The notes beneath the pieces are model-generated. The model ran no database searches and was not told the DNA's origin. It saw nothing but the letters and a program-made list of their open reading frames with translations. This document shows positions 42,856 through 55,500 of a stretch of DNA of 64,000 bases, piece after piece (the first letter of the stretch is position 1; each line of letters begins with the position of its first letter). The position numbers and the translations under genes were made by a program. The stretch lies in NCBI GenBank assembly GCA_027475525.1, contig JAMWFC010000116.1:2107826-2171825 (forward strand). The letters run 5' to 3'. The DNA comes from Macrolepiota albuminosa. Lineage: Eukaryota; Basidiomycota; Agaricomycetes; Agaricales; Agaricaceae.

Positions 42856-45727
42856 ATGAGCGCCATTCGAACCTCACGCCGGTCATCGCGTCCGCCTCAG
42901 TCACCATACTCAAGACCAGTCACGAAAAAATCAGTCAGTCTATCGCTTATGGTATGATTACTCATTGCACTAATGTCGACCTGCAGTCGTGGAGTTTTAC
43001 TGGTTTTCTAAAGTCTCTGGTTCCTTGGTCATCTCCTGAAACTGAAACTACCGTTGAGGATGAATATGCTATAACAGAAGATATTCCGACTGCTTCACAT
43101 TCCCCGGCTACCTCTCTGAAGACCCGAGGACATCAAGTGAGTTTGGTAATTCAATTTTAGACGCGCAGCCTCTAACGAACCTCAAGTTGGAACACGAAAT
43201 CAATGAAAAGGAGCCTTTGAAGGAATCTTTATCACGAGCAATACCGCCTCCACCACCGCGACGGCCATCTTCTCCGAAACCTCCAGCGAAGTCCACCTTG
43301 TTCGACCCAACCCCTGAGAGCGATCTAGAGACAGTGTCTGCACATATTCGGAGATCTTTAGACAGAAAAGACCTTGAAAAGCTTTGTGCGATGCTTCAGA
43401 CTGACCCAGTTGGTGAGTTGTTTTTTTTCGAGTTAGTACCATTATTGCATGGACCATTTATTTATATGTCTCTAGAGGAAGGTTCGCAACCCTTCCGATT
43501 TTCTGCTACTCCAACCCCTGGTCGCGCAGAATCGCCTTTCCAGGGCAACAACAGTGGTCTTGGTTTCACTTTCGGCGTTTCCGCCTCTGTCCCGGGACCA
43601 ACGCCCTCTTCGCGGAAGACGCTGAGCAGAAACCCGAATGGTGTCTATCGATGGCAAGGTGGAGGAAGTGCGAAAACTCCTCGTTCCAAAAACCGCTATT
43701 CATCTCCTGCGTTTGGTCCTTCTCGTTCTGCCTCAGATCGTTTCGCGTTGAAAGATACTCAAATGGGGAATGAAATACCAAGAACAGACACCAAACGGAG
43801 AAAACTTGCTGAAGATGTCGGCCCTTCTTCCGCCTCCAATGACTCCGGCTCGGTTGTCAACAATTCCACATCGAAGCCCTCAGGGCGTGCTGCGGCTCCA
43901 GATCCTTCTCCTACGAGGATCAAGCAAGCCTTACCTTTCCCAGTCTCCGCTGGTTCACCAGCGACGCCTCGAACTGCAAACTCTGTGTCTTCTAATACGA
44001 CTTCTTCACAGACCACCTCCCGTTTACGGGTACCTCCAGTCGCACAGAAGCTGACTGCGCCCGTTGTTCCCTCTCCACTGAGGCAGACCTGGTCAGGTGC
44101 ATCACCACCATCCAAAAGTGACATCCCTACCAGGCTCTCACCTTCCAAACAAACTATGGCTGCGAACTACATGACAGAGTTGATAAAGGAAGTTACACCT
44201 CCAAAGCGACCAGATCTCAGTAATCCGTATCAAATTGCCAGCCCCTTAGGTAAAGTTGGTTCTGCTCCGAAAGGAAGGGTTGGCAAGAGGCTTAGAGCCA
44301 CTGGCAAACCTACAATGCCTGCTAACAAGGATGAAAAAAGTCAGAAGGATACGAAGACCGATGACCTAGAAGAGGCATTTTCTCCTCAGGCCATTATCGA
44401 AGCGACCTTGCCCAAGGTATGTATCATTGGAGTTTTGATAAGTAATAATTCGCTGGAGCTTGGATAGGGAAGCAAGAGGTCGCGTCCTCCTAAACACCTT
44501 GAGAAGTCATCAAGTCTTGACAGCGAAACTTCCCTCTTTGGACAGTTACCGCAAGCAGGATCGTCGAATCGTTTTGTGGAGGAAGAAATTGACGAAAAGG
44601 ATGAGGATGCTCCACGTGCTGTGAAGAAGTCCAAGTCCGAATCGTCTGGAAAGCCAAAATCCAACTCCTCTGACATCGTCGTTGAAGAAGTTGAGAGTGT
44701 CGATGCGAGCATTACACCAGAGAAACCTCAGTCGGTCACTTCTCCTCCTTCCTCGAATTCTACCTTGCCTGCTCGTCCTGGGAGGCCGGCGTTTCCGGGA
44801 TCAAAACCAACATCAATTCCCAAAGAGCCCAGCAAGCTAAGATTCAGCTATCAGCCGGAAGCAACCAGTTCACCAGCTCCCAAAGTAACACCATCAATGA
44901 CTTTTCTACCTACTCCCTCCGCCTCTTCACCAATTCCCGCATCATTCTTCTCTTCCACCTCTAACTCGACTCCTGCTGCGTCGACGCCAGAAGTTGCCCC
45001 CCAACACGCGCCCTTCTCTTTCCCCTCCACACGGGAGTTCAAACCCTCTATTACCCCAATGTCTTCGCCGTTTACTTCCCTTCCGAGTGCGGTCTCTGAA
45101 GTTCCTGCATCTGTGACGACCTTCGGCGGCGACAGCTCCAATATCGCATCCAATTCTGGCCAACGGGCTGCTCTCAAAGTGCCGATCTCTTCATTGCCAA
45201 CCTTCACGTTTTCGGTCAAAGTTCGAGTGCCTAGTACTGACAGCGCTCATGTCAAGGCGGCTCTGGAAGCCAAGTCAATTCCAACGTCTTCGCTCCCTAG
45301 CTTCGATCTGAATAAGGCTCTTCCCGCGATATCATCTATGCCTGCAAAAGCGGGCTCGATCGCGCCTGCAGTCTCGGCTCCCATTGTACCATTCAATTGG
45401 GCTGGGGCTGGGGCAAAACCACCCGCTCCGTCCGGTGGGACAACTTGGACGTGCTCGCTTTGTATGTTGACCAACCCCATGTCGGCAACTGAGCAGTGCG
45501 AATATTGCGAGACGAAAAGACCCGCTTCTACTGCTACTACTCATGTTGCATCCACTCCTACTGTGCCTAAACCTTCAACACCTGTTATGCAACAGTTTAA
45601 TTGGGCGGCTGCTGGAATGAAACCGCCCGTTGCTGATGGCGATAGCTGGAATTGTGCTCTGTGTGGGCTTTCCAACCCAGCCTCTGCAACTGCTAAATGC
45701 AATACTTGTGATAACCCACGCGCCTGA
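42856..45727 (+). CDS. Nucleoporin-like protein with two RanBP2 zinc fingers
   Basis: Five exons (42856-42951, 42987-43136, 43187-43412, 43476-44416, 44468-45727) give about 890 residues. The first intron would be only 35 nt, so the start deserves a check. After a basic N-terminus comes a short amphipathic stretch (SWSFTGFLKSLVPW) like the membrane-binding helix of Nup1, Nup60 or Nup153. The middle is Ser/Pro/Thr-rich and disordered with scattered FG or FxF motifs. The C-terminus has two RanBP2-type fingers (W-x-C-x2-C .. C-x2-C), each preceded by an FNWA.. segment. This suggests a nuclear-basket nucleoporin of the Nup153/Nup1 kind that binds Ran or transport factors. The role is inferred from the layout. 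Confidence 0.7.
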
Positions 45728-45951
45728 ATACCATTACAACCTCCTTTCAACCTCCTTTGATATTGAGGATATCTTGTACCCACATATTGTCTCTGATAGG
45801 CGGATAATAATAATTTGAAGGATATCCTCATAGGCAATTGACAACTGGTGAATACATGTACTTTTACATAGCGTCATGGCTTCGTGAGACTCGAGAGATA
45901 GGTGACCTGATGGGTGAAACAACGGATGAGTAACGGTGACGAGAGCGCAAA
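45728..45951. other. Convergent 3' region between nucleoporin and CDK7 genes
   Basis: 224 bp. It contains an inverted repeat, tgaggatatc (about 45764) and gatatcctca (about 45823), which could form a hairpin in either 3' UTR. Confidence 0.4.
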
Positions 45952-47452
45952 TCAAGATTGCGGTGACTGTGTCTGCTTGGTAAAATCTAGTCGACGGGCT
46001 ATGGAGCGCACTTTGGCTTCCGCGTTCGGGGACATTAGCTTCCTTTTAAGTCTGTTGTTGTTAGCTTTTACGCCCGGACCCGTTGAATTCATTTCGACAT
46101 TTCCATCGACTTCTTCAAGCTCTCGCGCTGCCACCTGAGTTGAACATTTTGGTAATTTGGAGGGGTGTGTCGGATATGGAAGGGCAGTGAAGTATGGGTG
46201 GTATAGAGCCTAAGAGATGTCGACGCTGAATTACTTGGGGAGGAAGAAAAGATGTATATACCTCTTTAGCGGATATGCGTTTCCGTGGTTCGTAGACTAG
46301 GCATTTACTAAGGAGGTTGAGAGCGTCGGCGCTAGCGGCCGTAAAAAGATCACGAAGAGGCGGCTTGGGGAATTGGCCTACTGAAATGTAATCAGGAAGT
46401 TTCGTGTGTCCCTGTGTAACAAGTCATCAACGGGTGGACGCGGAGGGATGATCGGATGTGCTTACAGGCCACTCTTCCTCTGTTGGAGTCCCGAGAGCAC
46501 GGAAGATTGTTTTCAGTTGGTCCATATCACTATCCCCAGGAAGGTATGGTACTCGAAGCATAAGTTCGGCAAAGATGGTCCCGACAGACCAAATATCCAC
46601 TGCAGAACCGTAATACCGACTGCCGAAAAGTAACTCTGGAGGCCGATACCAGCTATCTACAGTTTGAGTAGCTATATAATAAGAATACGTTGGTGGTACC
46701 TCACCGTGTGATGACTTGACATGTCATCTTATGGCCAGGGTCTGCGAAATCTCGAGCTAAGCCAAAATCAGCGATTTTTAATTGACCGTCGGATGAAATG
46801 AGTAGATTGTTGGGTTTGAGATCCTGCATGGCGTGTGCGTAAGAGAGAATGAAGAATTGTAGCTTTAATTTTATTCACTCTATGAAGAATGAAGTTTCGA
46901 TGGCAGAATTCAAGCCCACGGAATGTCATGGCCAACCAGCTCTTGATGTCCGCTGGTAGAAATACAAGGGAACGATCCTTAATTATCATCTCTAAATCGG
47001 AGTCGAGGAATTCCAGAACAAGGTTAAGATTCGTCTTGGAAGAAAATACGTCGAGAAGCTGAACGTTCTAAACGTCAGCAGCAACGAATTCGCAACATGT
47101 ATTAGGGCGAGCACCTCTATTACGTTGTGATGACGCAGTTCTCGCAAGTACTTGACTTCTCGAATAGCAGACATATCCAAACCATCCTTGAATTGCCCAA
47201 CCTTGATTTTCTTGATGGCGACTTTGCGACCAGTTGCGAACTCTCGTCCTTTTGAGAGAAAACGTCTCAATTATGGTCGCCACAATCTGGCGCATTTCAC
47301 TAGCACACACCTCGATAGACAACGGCGTAAGTACCCTCACCCACTTTCTGATCTTTGACCCTGTCGAACGTGAATTCTTTGACGATGACTGATCAACGTA
47401 TGGATTACCAGCGTTTCTGACGCTCGGTGTTGGCCTTTTCGACAGCATCCAT
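45952..47452 (-). CDS. CDK7: Cyclin-dependent kinase 7 / Kin28 homologue
   Basis: Eight exons (47452-47409, 47360-47311, 47248-47115, 47058-46879, 46823-46705, 46652-46466, 46411-46262, 46209-45952) join to 373 residues. The glycine loop GEGTYAVVY, the ATP-binding lysine in VAIKKIKVG, a PSTAIRE-like helix ([17 protein letters not shown]), the catalytic loop [16 protein letters not shown] and the T-loop [12 protein letters not shown] are all present. These match CDK7, the kinase of TFIIH and CDK-activating complexes that phosphorylates the RNA polymerase II tail. The basic C-terminal tail is as in fungal Kin28/Mcs6. Introns are 38-57 nt, apart from 62 nt for the second. Confidence 0.9.
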
Positions 47453-48266
47453 GGTTCAAGCTTGGTCCAAGCCAATAGAGAGGTTGCTCGTGCTCTCAGA
47501 GGTGTAACAAGTTAGCCAGATTTCAAAGACGAGAGACCAGCAAAGCTCAAGCACAAGGACAACTTGCCAGTTACGTAATCATACTCTCAGCCGCTCTGAG
47601 TCTCGTAGCGTGGACCACCCTCTTTCGTTCCTGCTTAGGTACAAAAAACTATGTAAGTATGTAAATGCCTGACCTACTGAATGGGGGAGCCTACTGTATC
47701 TGAACAATCAAGGCAATGAAATTCAAGCTCTAGAAAGCTAATTACAAGACATGTTCACCAAGTCATTAGAATTGATGGCCTTCTCCTTTTACAGTGTATT
47801 GAAATATTAGATTAACTTGTAAGTAGCCAGGACCTGTGCACCATCGATCCGTCCTTTAACTCGCCACAAATCTCTGTTCATAAGTTCAAGATCTGATAGC
47901 ATACGTCACGGAAGCAATGAATCATTAAAATACGGCGTTTCAACCTCACCTTCTGCTCTTGCATGGCTTCATTCACAGGCTCCAGATGGAGCAGGCACGG
48001 TGATGGTGATGGGTAGGCAGAACTTCGGTCGTGCAGAGAACAGACGTCCCGTGATTCGACGCGTCGCGTGGGTACACGGGCCGTATATTCGGTACGCGAT
48101 CTCCACTCACGTGTAATTATGGTCTCCAACATGATGATTACTAGTGTATGATTCCAATCTATGTATAAAGATATGCATGCTGGCACAGCAAGCAGGTGGT
48201 AATACGGGATATCCCAGCGAATCAAACGTCCTCCTCTATCGCTCCCCACTCTGAAAATGGACTTGT
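47453..48266. other. Intergenic region, CDK7 promoter and carrier 3' side
   Basis: About 800 bp without a supported gene; open frames here are extensions of intronic sequence. Confidence 0.5.
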
Positions 48267-49410
48267 TTATTTTCCACCAGTTGTGCCGAGACCCATGGCG
48301 CTCTTGAATGTGTCGTAGATCCACCATTGGAAGCCAGTGAGGGTACCTATTGCACAATTTCATCAGGATAGCTTTCGCAGCAGCATCGAAAAGATACTCA
48401 CCAATCATGATGACACGAGTGCCGAGACCCTTGGTCGCAAGGGACACAACACCGACCTCACTGGCGATCTGACCGAAGCTCTTGCCCTTGTTCTCAGCCT
48501 TACCAAGGAGGGAGACGAGGGAATCAGCGGGGTGTGAAACGATGGCGCAGACGACACCAGCGAGGTAACCAGAGGCAAAGGTGACACCGAGCTGAGTGGT
48601 CTTGGAATATGTTTCCTTAGGCTTCGTGAAGACGTGGGTATAGAACAGCTGGACAATCTTCTCGAAGAAGAAGAACTTGGCCATGGTGTATGGAATCTAC
48701 GGGGTATTTAGTTCAAAAGTCAAGGACCAAGATTAGATACGCACTTGACGCGACCAGAGGGGAACGAGGGAACCGAAGGGGTAACGAGTCTCAACCTTGC
48801 TGCGGCTCATCTGTGCAAGAGCAGCGCCGAAGCCAATGGGGAAGGTACCGGAGGGAGATGTTTGAATCTTGACCTTGGTCATCTCGAGAGGGCAGAGAGC
48901 GATATCGGCGAAGACCTCAGCAGAAGCGGAACCGGCGAGCCAAATGGCAGGCTTGTAGTTGGAGGAAGCCTCCTCTCCGGCGAGGTTGGAATAAAAGTCC
49001 TTGAAGACTTCATAGAGACCGTACTTGAACATGCCCTGGGCAGAGTAACCGACAAAGGTGGGGCCGAAACCCTTCCAGATACCCTTGGAACCCTCCTCTT
49101 TGAGTAGGAGTTTGATAGAGGGAACAAGGCCTTGGTATTTTGCAGGGTTGACCTGGATAACGTTTGTTGGAAAGAAAAGAATTACAACAAGCAGATATGC
49201 GAACCTGCATGTTACACTTGGCGACATCCAGAGGAGTTATACCGGCGTGGGTGAAGCCACAGGCGAGAGCGCCACCGAGCATGCACTTGGCATAATAGCT
49301 GGTATCGTGAGGGACGGGTCCAGCAAATCTAGGCGAGATTAGCTGGCACTGAAAATTTTGTGGATCAGGGCGACGTACCTGACATCCCACTTGGGCGAGA
49401 TAGCAGCCAT
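48267..49410 (-). CDS. MIR1: Mitochondrial phosphate carrier (Mir1/SLC25A3 type)
   Basis: Five exons (49410-49379, 49328-49205, 49152-48745, 48696-48402, 48346-48267) give 312 residues, the normal size for a mitochondrial carrier. Carrier signature motifs [11 protein letters not shown] (first repeat), [11 protein letters not shown] (second) and a third repeat with [12 protein letters not shown] are visible. The order and wording ([17 protein letters not shown]) match the phosphate/H+ symporter that feeds ATP synthase. It shares a 387-bp divergent promoter with the DHBP synthase gene. A decayed partial copy lies at 61745-62441. Confidence 0.93.
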
Positions 49411-49797
49411 GAGAGTAAATGAGAAGGGTGTGTAGGAAAGTCTAAGCTCGACTGGAGGGCGAGTCCAAGGGGAGGCGGAGGGGAGGAGTGGTGGTTAAAG
49501 ACGGAAAGCGGGTGGCAGCGATCGGAACTTTTTTTGAAGATTTGTGGAATCCGTGTTGTCCCGGAAATGGCCGGAGTAATCGCGCGCCGCCATGCCGAAC
49601 TGAATTGGCAGCGACGGAAATTGTCGGTGTGGATCATGGACGACGGCAAGCACAGCGACGAGCACGGCGACCACCACGGCAACAGCGGAGGCCTCTCTCG
49701 TCTCAGCCTGACATTTCCACGCACTCTTTGCTTCATAATCTCACCGCTTATTCGTCATCTTGCACGGGATTGAATTGATCACATCTTGTAAAAACTC
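49411..49797. promoter_or_regulatory. Shared divergent promoter, phosphate carrier and DHBP synthase
   Basis: 387 bp between two start codons facing away from each other. The frames crossing it are not supported. No clear TATA box was noticed. Confidence 0.5.
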
Positions 49798-50653
49798 ATG
49801 CTCGCCGACAGATCCACCTCTACCTCCATAATGGCTCCCACTGCCGTCTCTCCCTCAGTTCCCCGCTCCGTTCCCGCAGTCCTCAAACACCATGCACCTC
49901 CCACCTCCTTTGCATTCGATCCAATCGAGAGCGCTTTCGCTGCATTCAAAGCAGGTGAATTCCTCGTTGTAATGGACTCGGAGGACCGTGAAAATGAAGG
50001 CGACCTCATCATCGCCGCCTCTCATTGCACAACAGAGAAGATGGCTTGGATGATCAAGCACACCAGGTCGGTTCCGCCCTGCTTCTCCCTGATGTCATGC
50101 AGTTTAATACCAATCCTAGCGGGTACATCTGCGTCGCACTACCAGGCGAACGTCTCAATGAACTCGAATTACCCATGATGGTCCCAGACAACCAAGACCG
50201 CCACCGCACGGCGTACACCGTCACCGTCGACTACAAGCACGGTTGGTGTACATCCATTTCGTTCCATACGCACTCACGCCATTTATCACAGGGACAACAA
50301 CCGGTATATCCGCGGCCGATCGCTCCGCAACAGTGCGCGCACTCGCCTCATCCGATTCCGTTCCGTCTGATTTCACGCGTCCGGGGCATATGGTCCCCCT
50401 CCGTGCCCGTGCAGGCGGCGTACTCACCCGCACCGGTCACACAGAGAGCGCCGTCGATCTATGTATCTTGACCGGCCTGCCTCCCGCAGGTGTCCTTTGT
50501 GAGCTCGTCAACGACGACGCACAAGGCACCATGGCTCGGAGAGACGATTGCAGGGCGTTTGCCGACAAGTGGGGTCTCAAAATGATCAGTGTGGAAATGC
50601 TCGTAGAGTGGCGCAGGACGCATCCAGATGCACAAACAATAAATTCGACATAG
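49798..50653 (+). CDS. RIB3: 3,4-dihydroxy-2-butanone 4-phosphate synthase
   Basis: Three exons (49798-50066, 50120-50241, 50292-50653) give 250 residues (239 if the second ATG at 49831 is used). The enzyme converts ribulose 5-phosphate to the four-carbon unit of riboflavin. Acidic loop [68 protein letters not shown] and HTESAVDL are family hallmarks carrying the metal- and substrate-binding residues. The gene is complete. Both donors are GT but not GTAAGT. It converges with the phosphatidylserine decarboxylase gene, with stops 60 bp apart. Confidence 0.93.
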
Positions 50654-50713
50654 ACGACAGCAGTATCTATATATCTGATTTAGAATGGGATATACTAAAT
50701 ATTGGCTTATGTT

Positions 50714-52303
50714 TCATAGAATTTTGCCTATCCTCTCGCCGACCTGTTTATCGAATATTAGCCAAATTTAAACATCGACACGCAGTATCAGTACCTTGAC
50801 GAGTGTCTCAATAGGCTTCTCCGAATTCTGTACCAAGTCTGTATCAAAGCTTACAATGACATTTCAGCGCGACGTCATATGCATCTGAACAACCCACTTA
50901 CTCGACAGTCCCTTCAGGAAACACCGTGACTATCGTGCTCCCTCCATACGCAAAATAGCTTCAACAATAGAACATATATCAGCAACACTGAGCAATAAAA
51001 CAAAATCACACACCCTAGCTCGTCACCTCTCTTGAGCACCCGGCCAGGCTGTGCACCACCGGTCCAGACCACACTCCCGACGAGCAACGCACCAATCGCG
51101 ACGACCGCGACAAGTTTCCCTGTCTCCGCGTGCTCAAGGTACAATACCGACCTCCGGTTGGCCGTAAAGACGTCGAACCCAGGTTCGTTCACTGCCTGCG
51201 GGTTGACTATCGACTGCATTACTACGCTGTGATGAGTATAAAATCAACGTGTCACTTGCCAGTGTAGTACTGTCCTGGTACATCAAAGACTTCGCGGGTT
51301 GTACAGTCAACGGGTGCGTGAAAGCGATGGTAATCTGACGGCGCGAGGCGGAATATTGCGAGGGATGCATTGTCAAAAGCTTTGCCGTACGGTGAGGAGG
51401 GTGGTGCGTTCAAGAGAGCTGGGATGGTGAACTGCTTCCCTTTGATCCTGTGGGGGCGTCAATCATATTCGACTACAGACAGAGGAAGGCTTACCAAAAC
51501 TTCTTGGCTGCGTCAGCACAGGTGTACACCGTCAGTCGTGAGTCTGCGGCACTACATAAAGCGTCAGGTGCTGAGTCAACGGGACGCGCGCCGGGCTTGA
51601 GTTTCCTGCGGCATGAAAAATAAACTATATGATTGTCCTTTGAACAGTGGCATACATACCGCGAGAAAAATTCATTAAAAGTCTTGTACGCGGTAATATC
51701 AGGCTGCAACAGCTCGGAAGTATCAATCCCGTACGTCCGTACAAAGGACGGAATCGACTTGACAGACAGTGGGCTGTCGTATATTCTTCCCTCCTTAACA
51801 CTCTGCTCGCGCAAGAGATGCTCAACCGTCTGTGTCCCAAGCACCTTGGTGCGTCCGCGTCCATAGAAAAGGAGATGCATGCCCACTCTATGATGTCATC
51901 AAGCGTCACTTCAAAATCTCGGAGACGAGAAACAGGCTCTCACCGCGCATAGATGGGCATGCTCTCGAACTTCGTCTCCCGTGTACTTCAAAATCTCGGA
52001 GACGAGAAACAGGCTCTCACCGCGCATAGATGGGCATGCTCTCGAACTTCGTCTCCCGTGTAGAACGCACGATGTAGTAGTTTCCTATATGATATGCGAC
52101 TGCGAGCTTTTCAATACCTGGTATGAGCTTGTGGATCCACGGTACGCGCAGCAGGTCGTGCACGGGCGTGTGGATTCCCTGCCCTACATCTGCGTGTTCA
52201 GATGAATGGTCAACGAGAGCCTGCAATGCAGAGGCAAGTTATCTGGAGAGGCATCAGGGAGATTGGTGGGATGGATGTGCTCGGTGGGCTTGGTAGACGA
52301 CAT
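50714..52303 (-). CDS. PSD2: Phosphatidylserine decarboxylase, GGST (Psd2-like) type
   Basis: A multi-exon minus-strand gene; the enzyme makes phosphatidylethanolamine from phosphatidylserine. Recognisable parts in order are GIHTPVHDLLRVPWIHKLIPGI, FNEFFSRKLKPGARPVD, KGKQFTIPALLN, DYHRFHAPVDC and the self-cleavage motif GGST near 50933. The C-terminus is FDTDLVQNS.. ETLVKVGERIGKIL. Cleavage before the Ser of GGST would create the pyruvoyl group. Cut type and lack of an obvious mitochondrial presequence suggest the Psd2-like branch. An exact 77-bp duplication (51908-52061) crosses an exon/intron border. The first exon (from ATG 52303) does not join the second in frame, so a small error or an unseen intron is likely there. 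Confidence 0.85.
51908..52061. repeat. Exact 77-bp tandem duplication in the decarboxylase gene
   Basis: 51908-51984 is repeated at 51985-52061. Confidence 0.95.
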
Positions 52304-52518
52304 GATAGTCCGATCTTAATCATAGACTTAGACTACTTGTTTGAGGACATGTGTGAATTGAGACATAACCTTCGAGTTCTTGCTCCATTGCGAAATAATT
52401 TCATAAATCAAAACATTGAAGCGTTTCAAGCATTATATTCCAAATATGTATATACGACATGCGATATCCTAAAGAGAAACACGTCCATGTATCTATCGTC
52501 CTAGTAGATAGCATTGTC

Positions 52519-55500
52519 TCAAGTAGCACAATCGATACCTTCATGATAACATTCTCCACACATTGCACACACCTTGTTCATACACGACGCGCACGTATAA
52601 CAAACTGACCCAACACGCCCTTCTGCCAGACGCCGAAACACTGTATTGCACTGCGGCAGCGGGCAGAAGAAAAATTTCTCCGCCTCCGCACGGACATGGG
52701 TCAAAAATGCATTCTCCAAGAGCGCGGCCTCCGCCGCCATGGGTAGCACATCGCGCACGGTCGCGTACGGGATGTACCCCTCACACCCCGCGAGGCACCG
52801 CGGCGGAACGTAGTGTGCACCCGCAGAGGCAAGCAAGACGTACTGCAGGCAGGTCGTGCAATAAACATGCGTGCAAGACAGCTCGATGCTCTCCAGCGGG
52901 CGGCACTTACACACAAAGCAACAATCCTCCATGTCGTCGACACCAGAAGTCGAGGAGCCCTCAGATGACGCCGCAGCCGTAAGAGTCGCAGTGGCTTTCT
53001 TGAGCTCAGCATCGCCCCAGACAACGAGTTCCGGAACAGCCAAATCGAGCATTACCTTGTGCGCGCCGCCAAGTTCCTCCTGCAACCGCGTGTACCCACC
53101 GTTGACCAAGATACGAATGCCGTGTAAGTCAAGCGGTAGGATGTGACGCTGCGCCTTTACCATCTTCAGTAACTTCAGCATATCCTTCCGGGCCTTTGAT
53201 CGGCTTGCTTCGTCTCCTAAAGCCATCACCACTCGACGTCGCTTATCTACTTCGATGAAGAATGAGGTATCTTCATTGAGCTTTTCAATGGCCCTGGAAC
53301 TACTTGTCATCTGAAAATACTCGTCCCATATGGGGGTGGGTGGATCTTCCGTCATCATCACCTCTCCGAGTAATGCGTTATAAAGCGCCAGATTCATCTT
53401 GCCAAACGTAGCAGCAGCGACAGAGGCCGCATCCGCATACAGATGGATGTCAACGAAAGGTTCAGCGGCAGAGTACAGATCAAGAATACACTGCGCAGCG
53501 GCTGCAGTCTCGCTCAGCTTCTCAATGACTCCGCTGACAGCTTGGTATGTACGATCAGAAATACGGTAATTCGCATGGAAGACCTTTTGTAACGACAGAG
53601 ATCCTTTATCAAGGTACGTTTGTTGTTTACCATGAGCACCAAGAACACCGTCTAGGCCGTGTTCAAAGCGCGCAAAGGCCACATGTTTAGCGCTCTTAGG
53701 ATCCAGCGGAAGACGATAGAATTGTTCAAGTGAACCTCGAGCCGCCAGTGTGTCGCGAATGTTGTTGAGAGGACATCCAATATACGTCGGAGCGTTCTTG
53801 TGAACCAAATGCGTATCTTGGGCGAGCTTTTTATAATCCTGTTCATCCGTGTTGACGTGGAACCCGCTGACTTTCACGGCGTAATTTGTGTCGTTAGGTC
53901 GCGGTCTGACAAACTCCGCCCTAACCTTCCGACCATCAACAATCATCCCATCAAGCCGCTTTTCGTGCATCTTCGCCAACGAGATTTTGGAGTAGTAGAA
54001 CCACACAGATCGTGAAGGAGCCAACCATTTGATTCTAACGGTTCTAGCCTCTGAAGGTGGTTGTATGGACTCTTCTGTTCGCCATGTCGTCAGCGGTCGA
54101 GAATCGAACATTTGACCATATAACTTGATCACTGCATTCTCTGCTTGTCGTGGTGTGGTGAACCTTGCGATGATATTAGCCTTTGTCTGGTCGATATCCA
54201 GATCTAAGGCCTGGAACCCATCGCCTTCATCAATGGTTTCAATAAGTTCAATAGCTTCTGCTTGGGAGATGTTTGTTGGTAGGTTAGATATGATGGCGTG
54301 GTAGGTGTCCGATGCAGCCACGATCTCGGTCGGAGAACAACCATTGTCAAGGCCAAACTGAACGATGCAGTTGAAGAGCGTACGCTCGACCACGAGCTCA
54401 CCTTCAGCAGCCTGAAAAGTGTCAACTCTACCGAACTTTTCCGTTTCTATGAACTTACGGCCTCAATAGTGAGCACTCCATCTGTGGCAGCTTCTTCTTC
54501 TCTATCATTTACCTGTTCATTTTCGTTGCTATGCGTATCCCCAAGTTCTTCTTTGATAGGCTGTGATCCCCTGTTAACGATTTTATTGAGATATTTGACA
54601 TTATTACCAACCACTGCTTCAGGTGGACGCCCTTGGTCTTCTATAACTGTCTCTATGATGTGTAGATAGCGACACAAGTCGCCCTTCCCACAGTGACCCT
54701 GTCCAAATGCTTTGCAAGGAGCCTGAATCTTTGGAGGTGGAAAACTTTCGGCATCGGGCTGAGGCCAATCCGCAGACCAAGTCTTTTCATCGTCATTAGG
54801 AGACTTTGAAGCGAGCACTTGTTCGTTACCGGCAGCTTGTAAGGATAACGATGAACGTGCAGCCGGACTCGACTCATCCCTCGAAGTATGTTTGATTTCC
54901 ACATTGGTCTGGTCGATATCAATGGGCTTATCTTCTGATAAAGCCCCGAAAGATGAGTCAGGTTTACTTCTTTCTGCCAGTTCGGTCACCTCAACAGTCG
55001 GAGCTTGACTTCCATTCTGCGATTTTTCTAAAGGAGTCTCGTGGTAGTTGGAACACTTGTCTCCTTTTTGACAACGACCCTGAAGGAAGAAGTGACAAAC
55101 AGGCCTTACGAGAGAGGCCCAAGGAGCATATTCGTCTTCTGATTCAGAATCTGGCCATTCGCCAGTATCTGGGGGAGTGGAGTCCAGTCCTGTGTCACCC
55201 TGGTGGCTTTGCCAACTGTCATCGACAACAGACGAAACAGACGTTTCTTTCTGCTGAGAAACAGATTGAGATGGTTCAACAGAACGCACTGGAGTCCTGG
55301 AGAGTATCGTGCTTGTTGGAGTTGTCTGCAGAGGAGATCCACCTTTGGGCATATCATTCGGAGTGTGGCCAAGATTGCACCGCAGGCCTTTCTTGCAATG
55401 GCCTCTTTTATAGTAGGGGCACTGCCCCTGCATTCTACAAGAACCATTTTCGTCTTCATGCGGCGTCTGTAACCACCGATCGTCGTCAACGATGGCTCGT

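Noticed and set aside
43759..44148. Minus-strand frame of 129 residues inside the nucleoporin gene
   Set aside because: It is antisense to a low-complexity Ser/Pro exon and has no splice or domain support.
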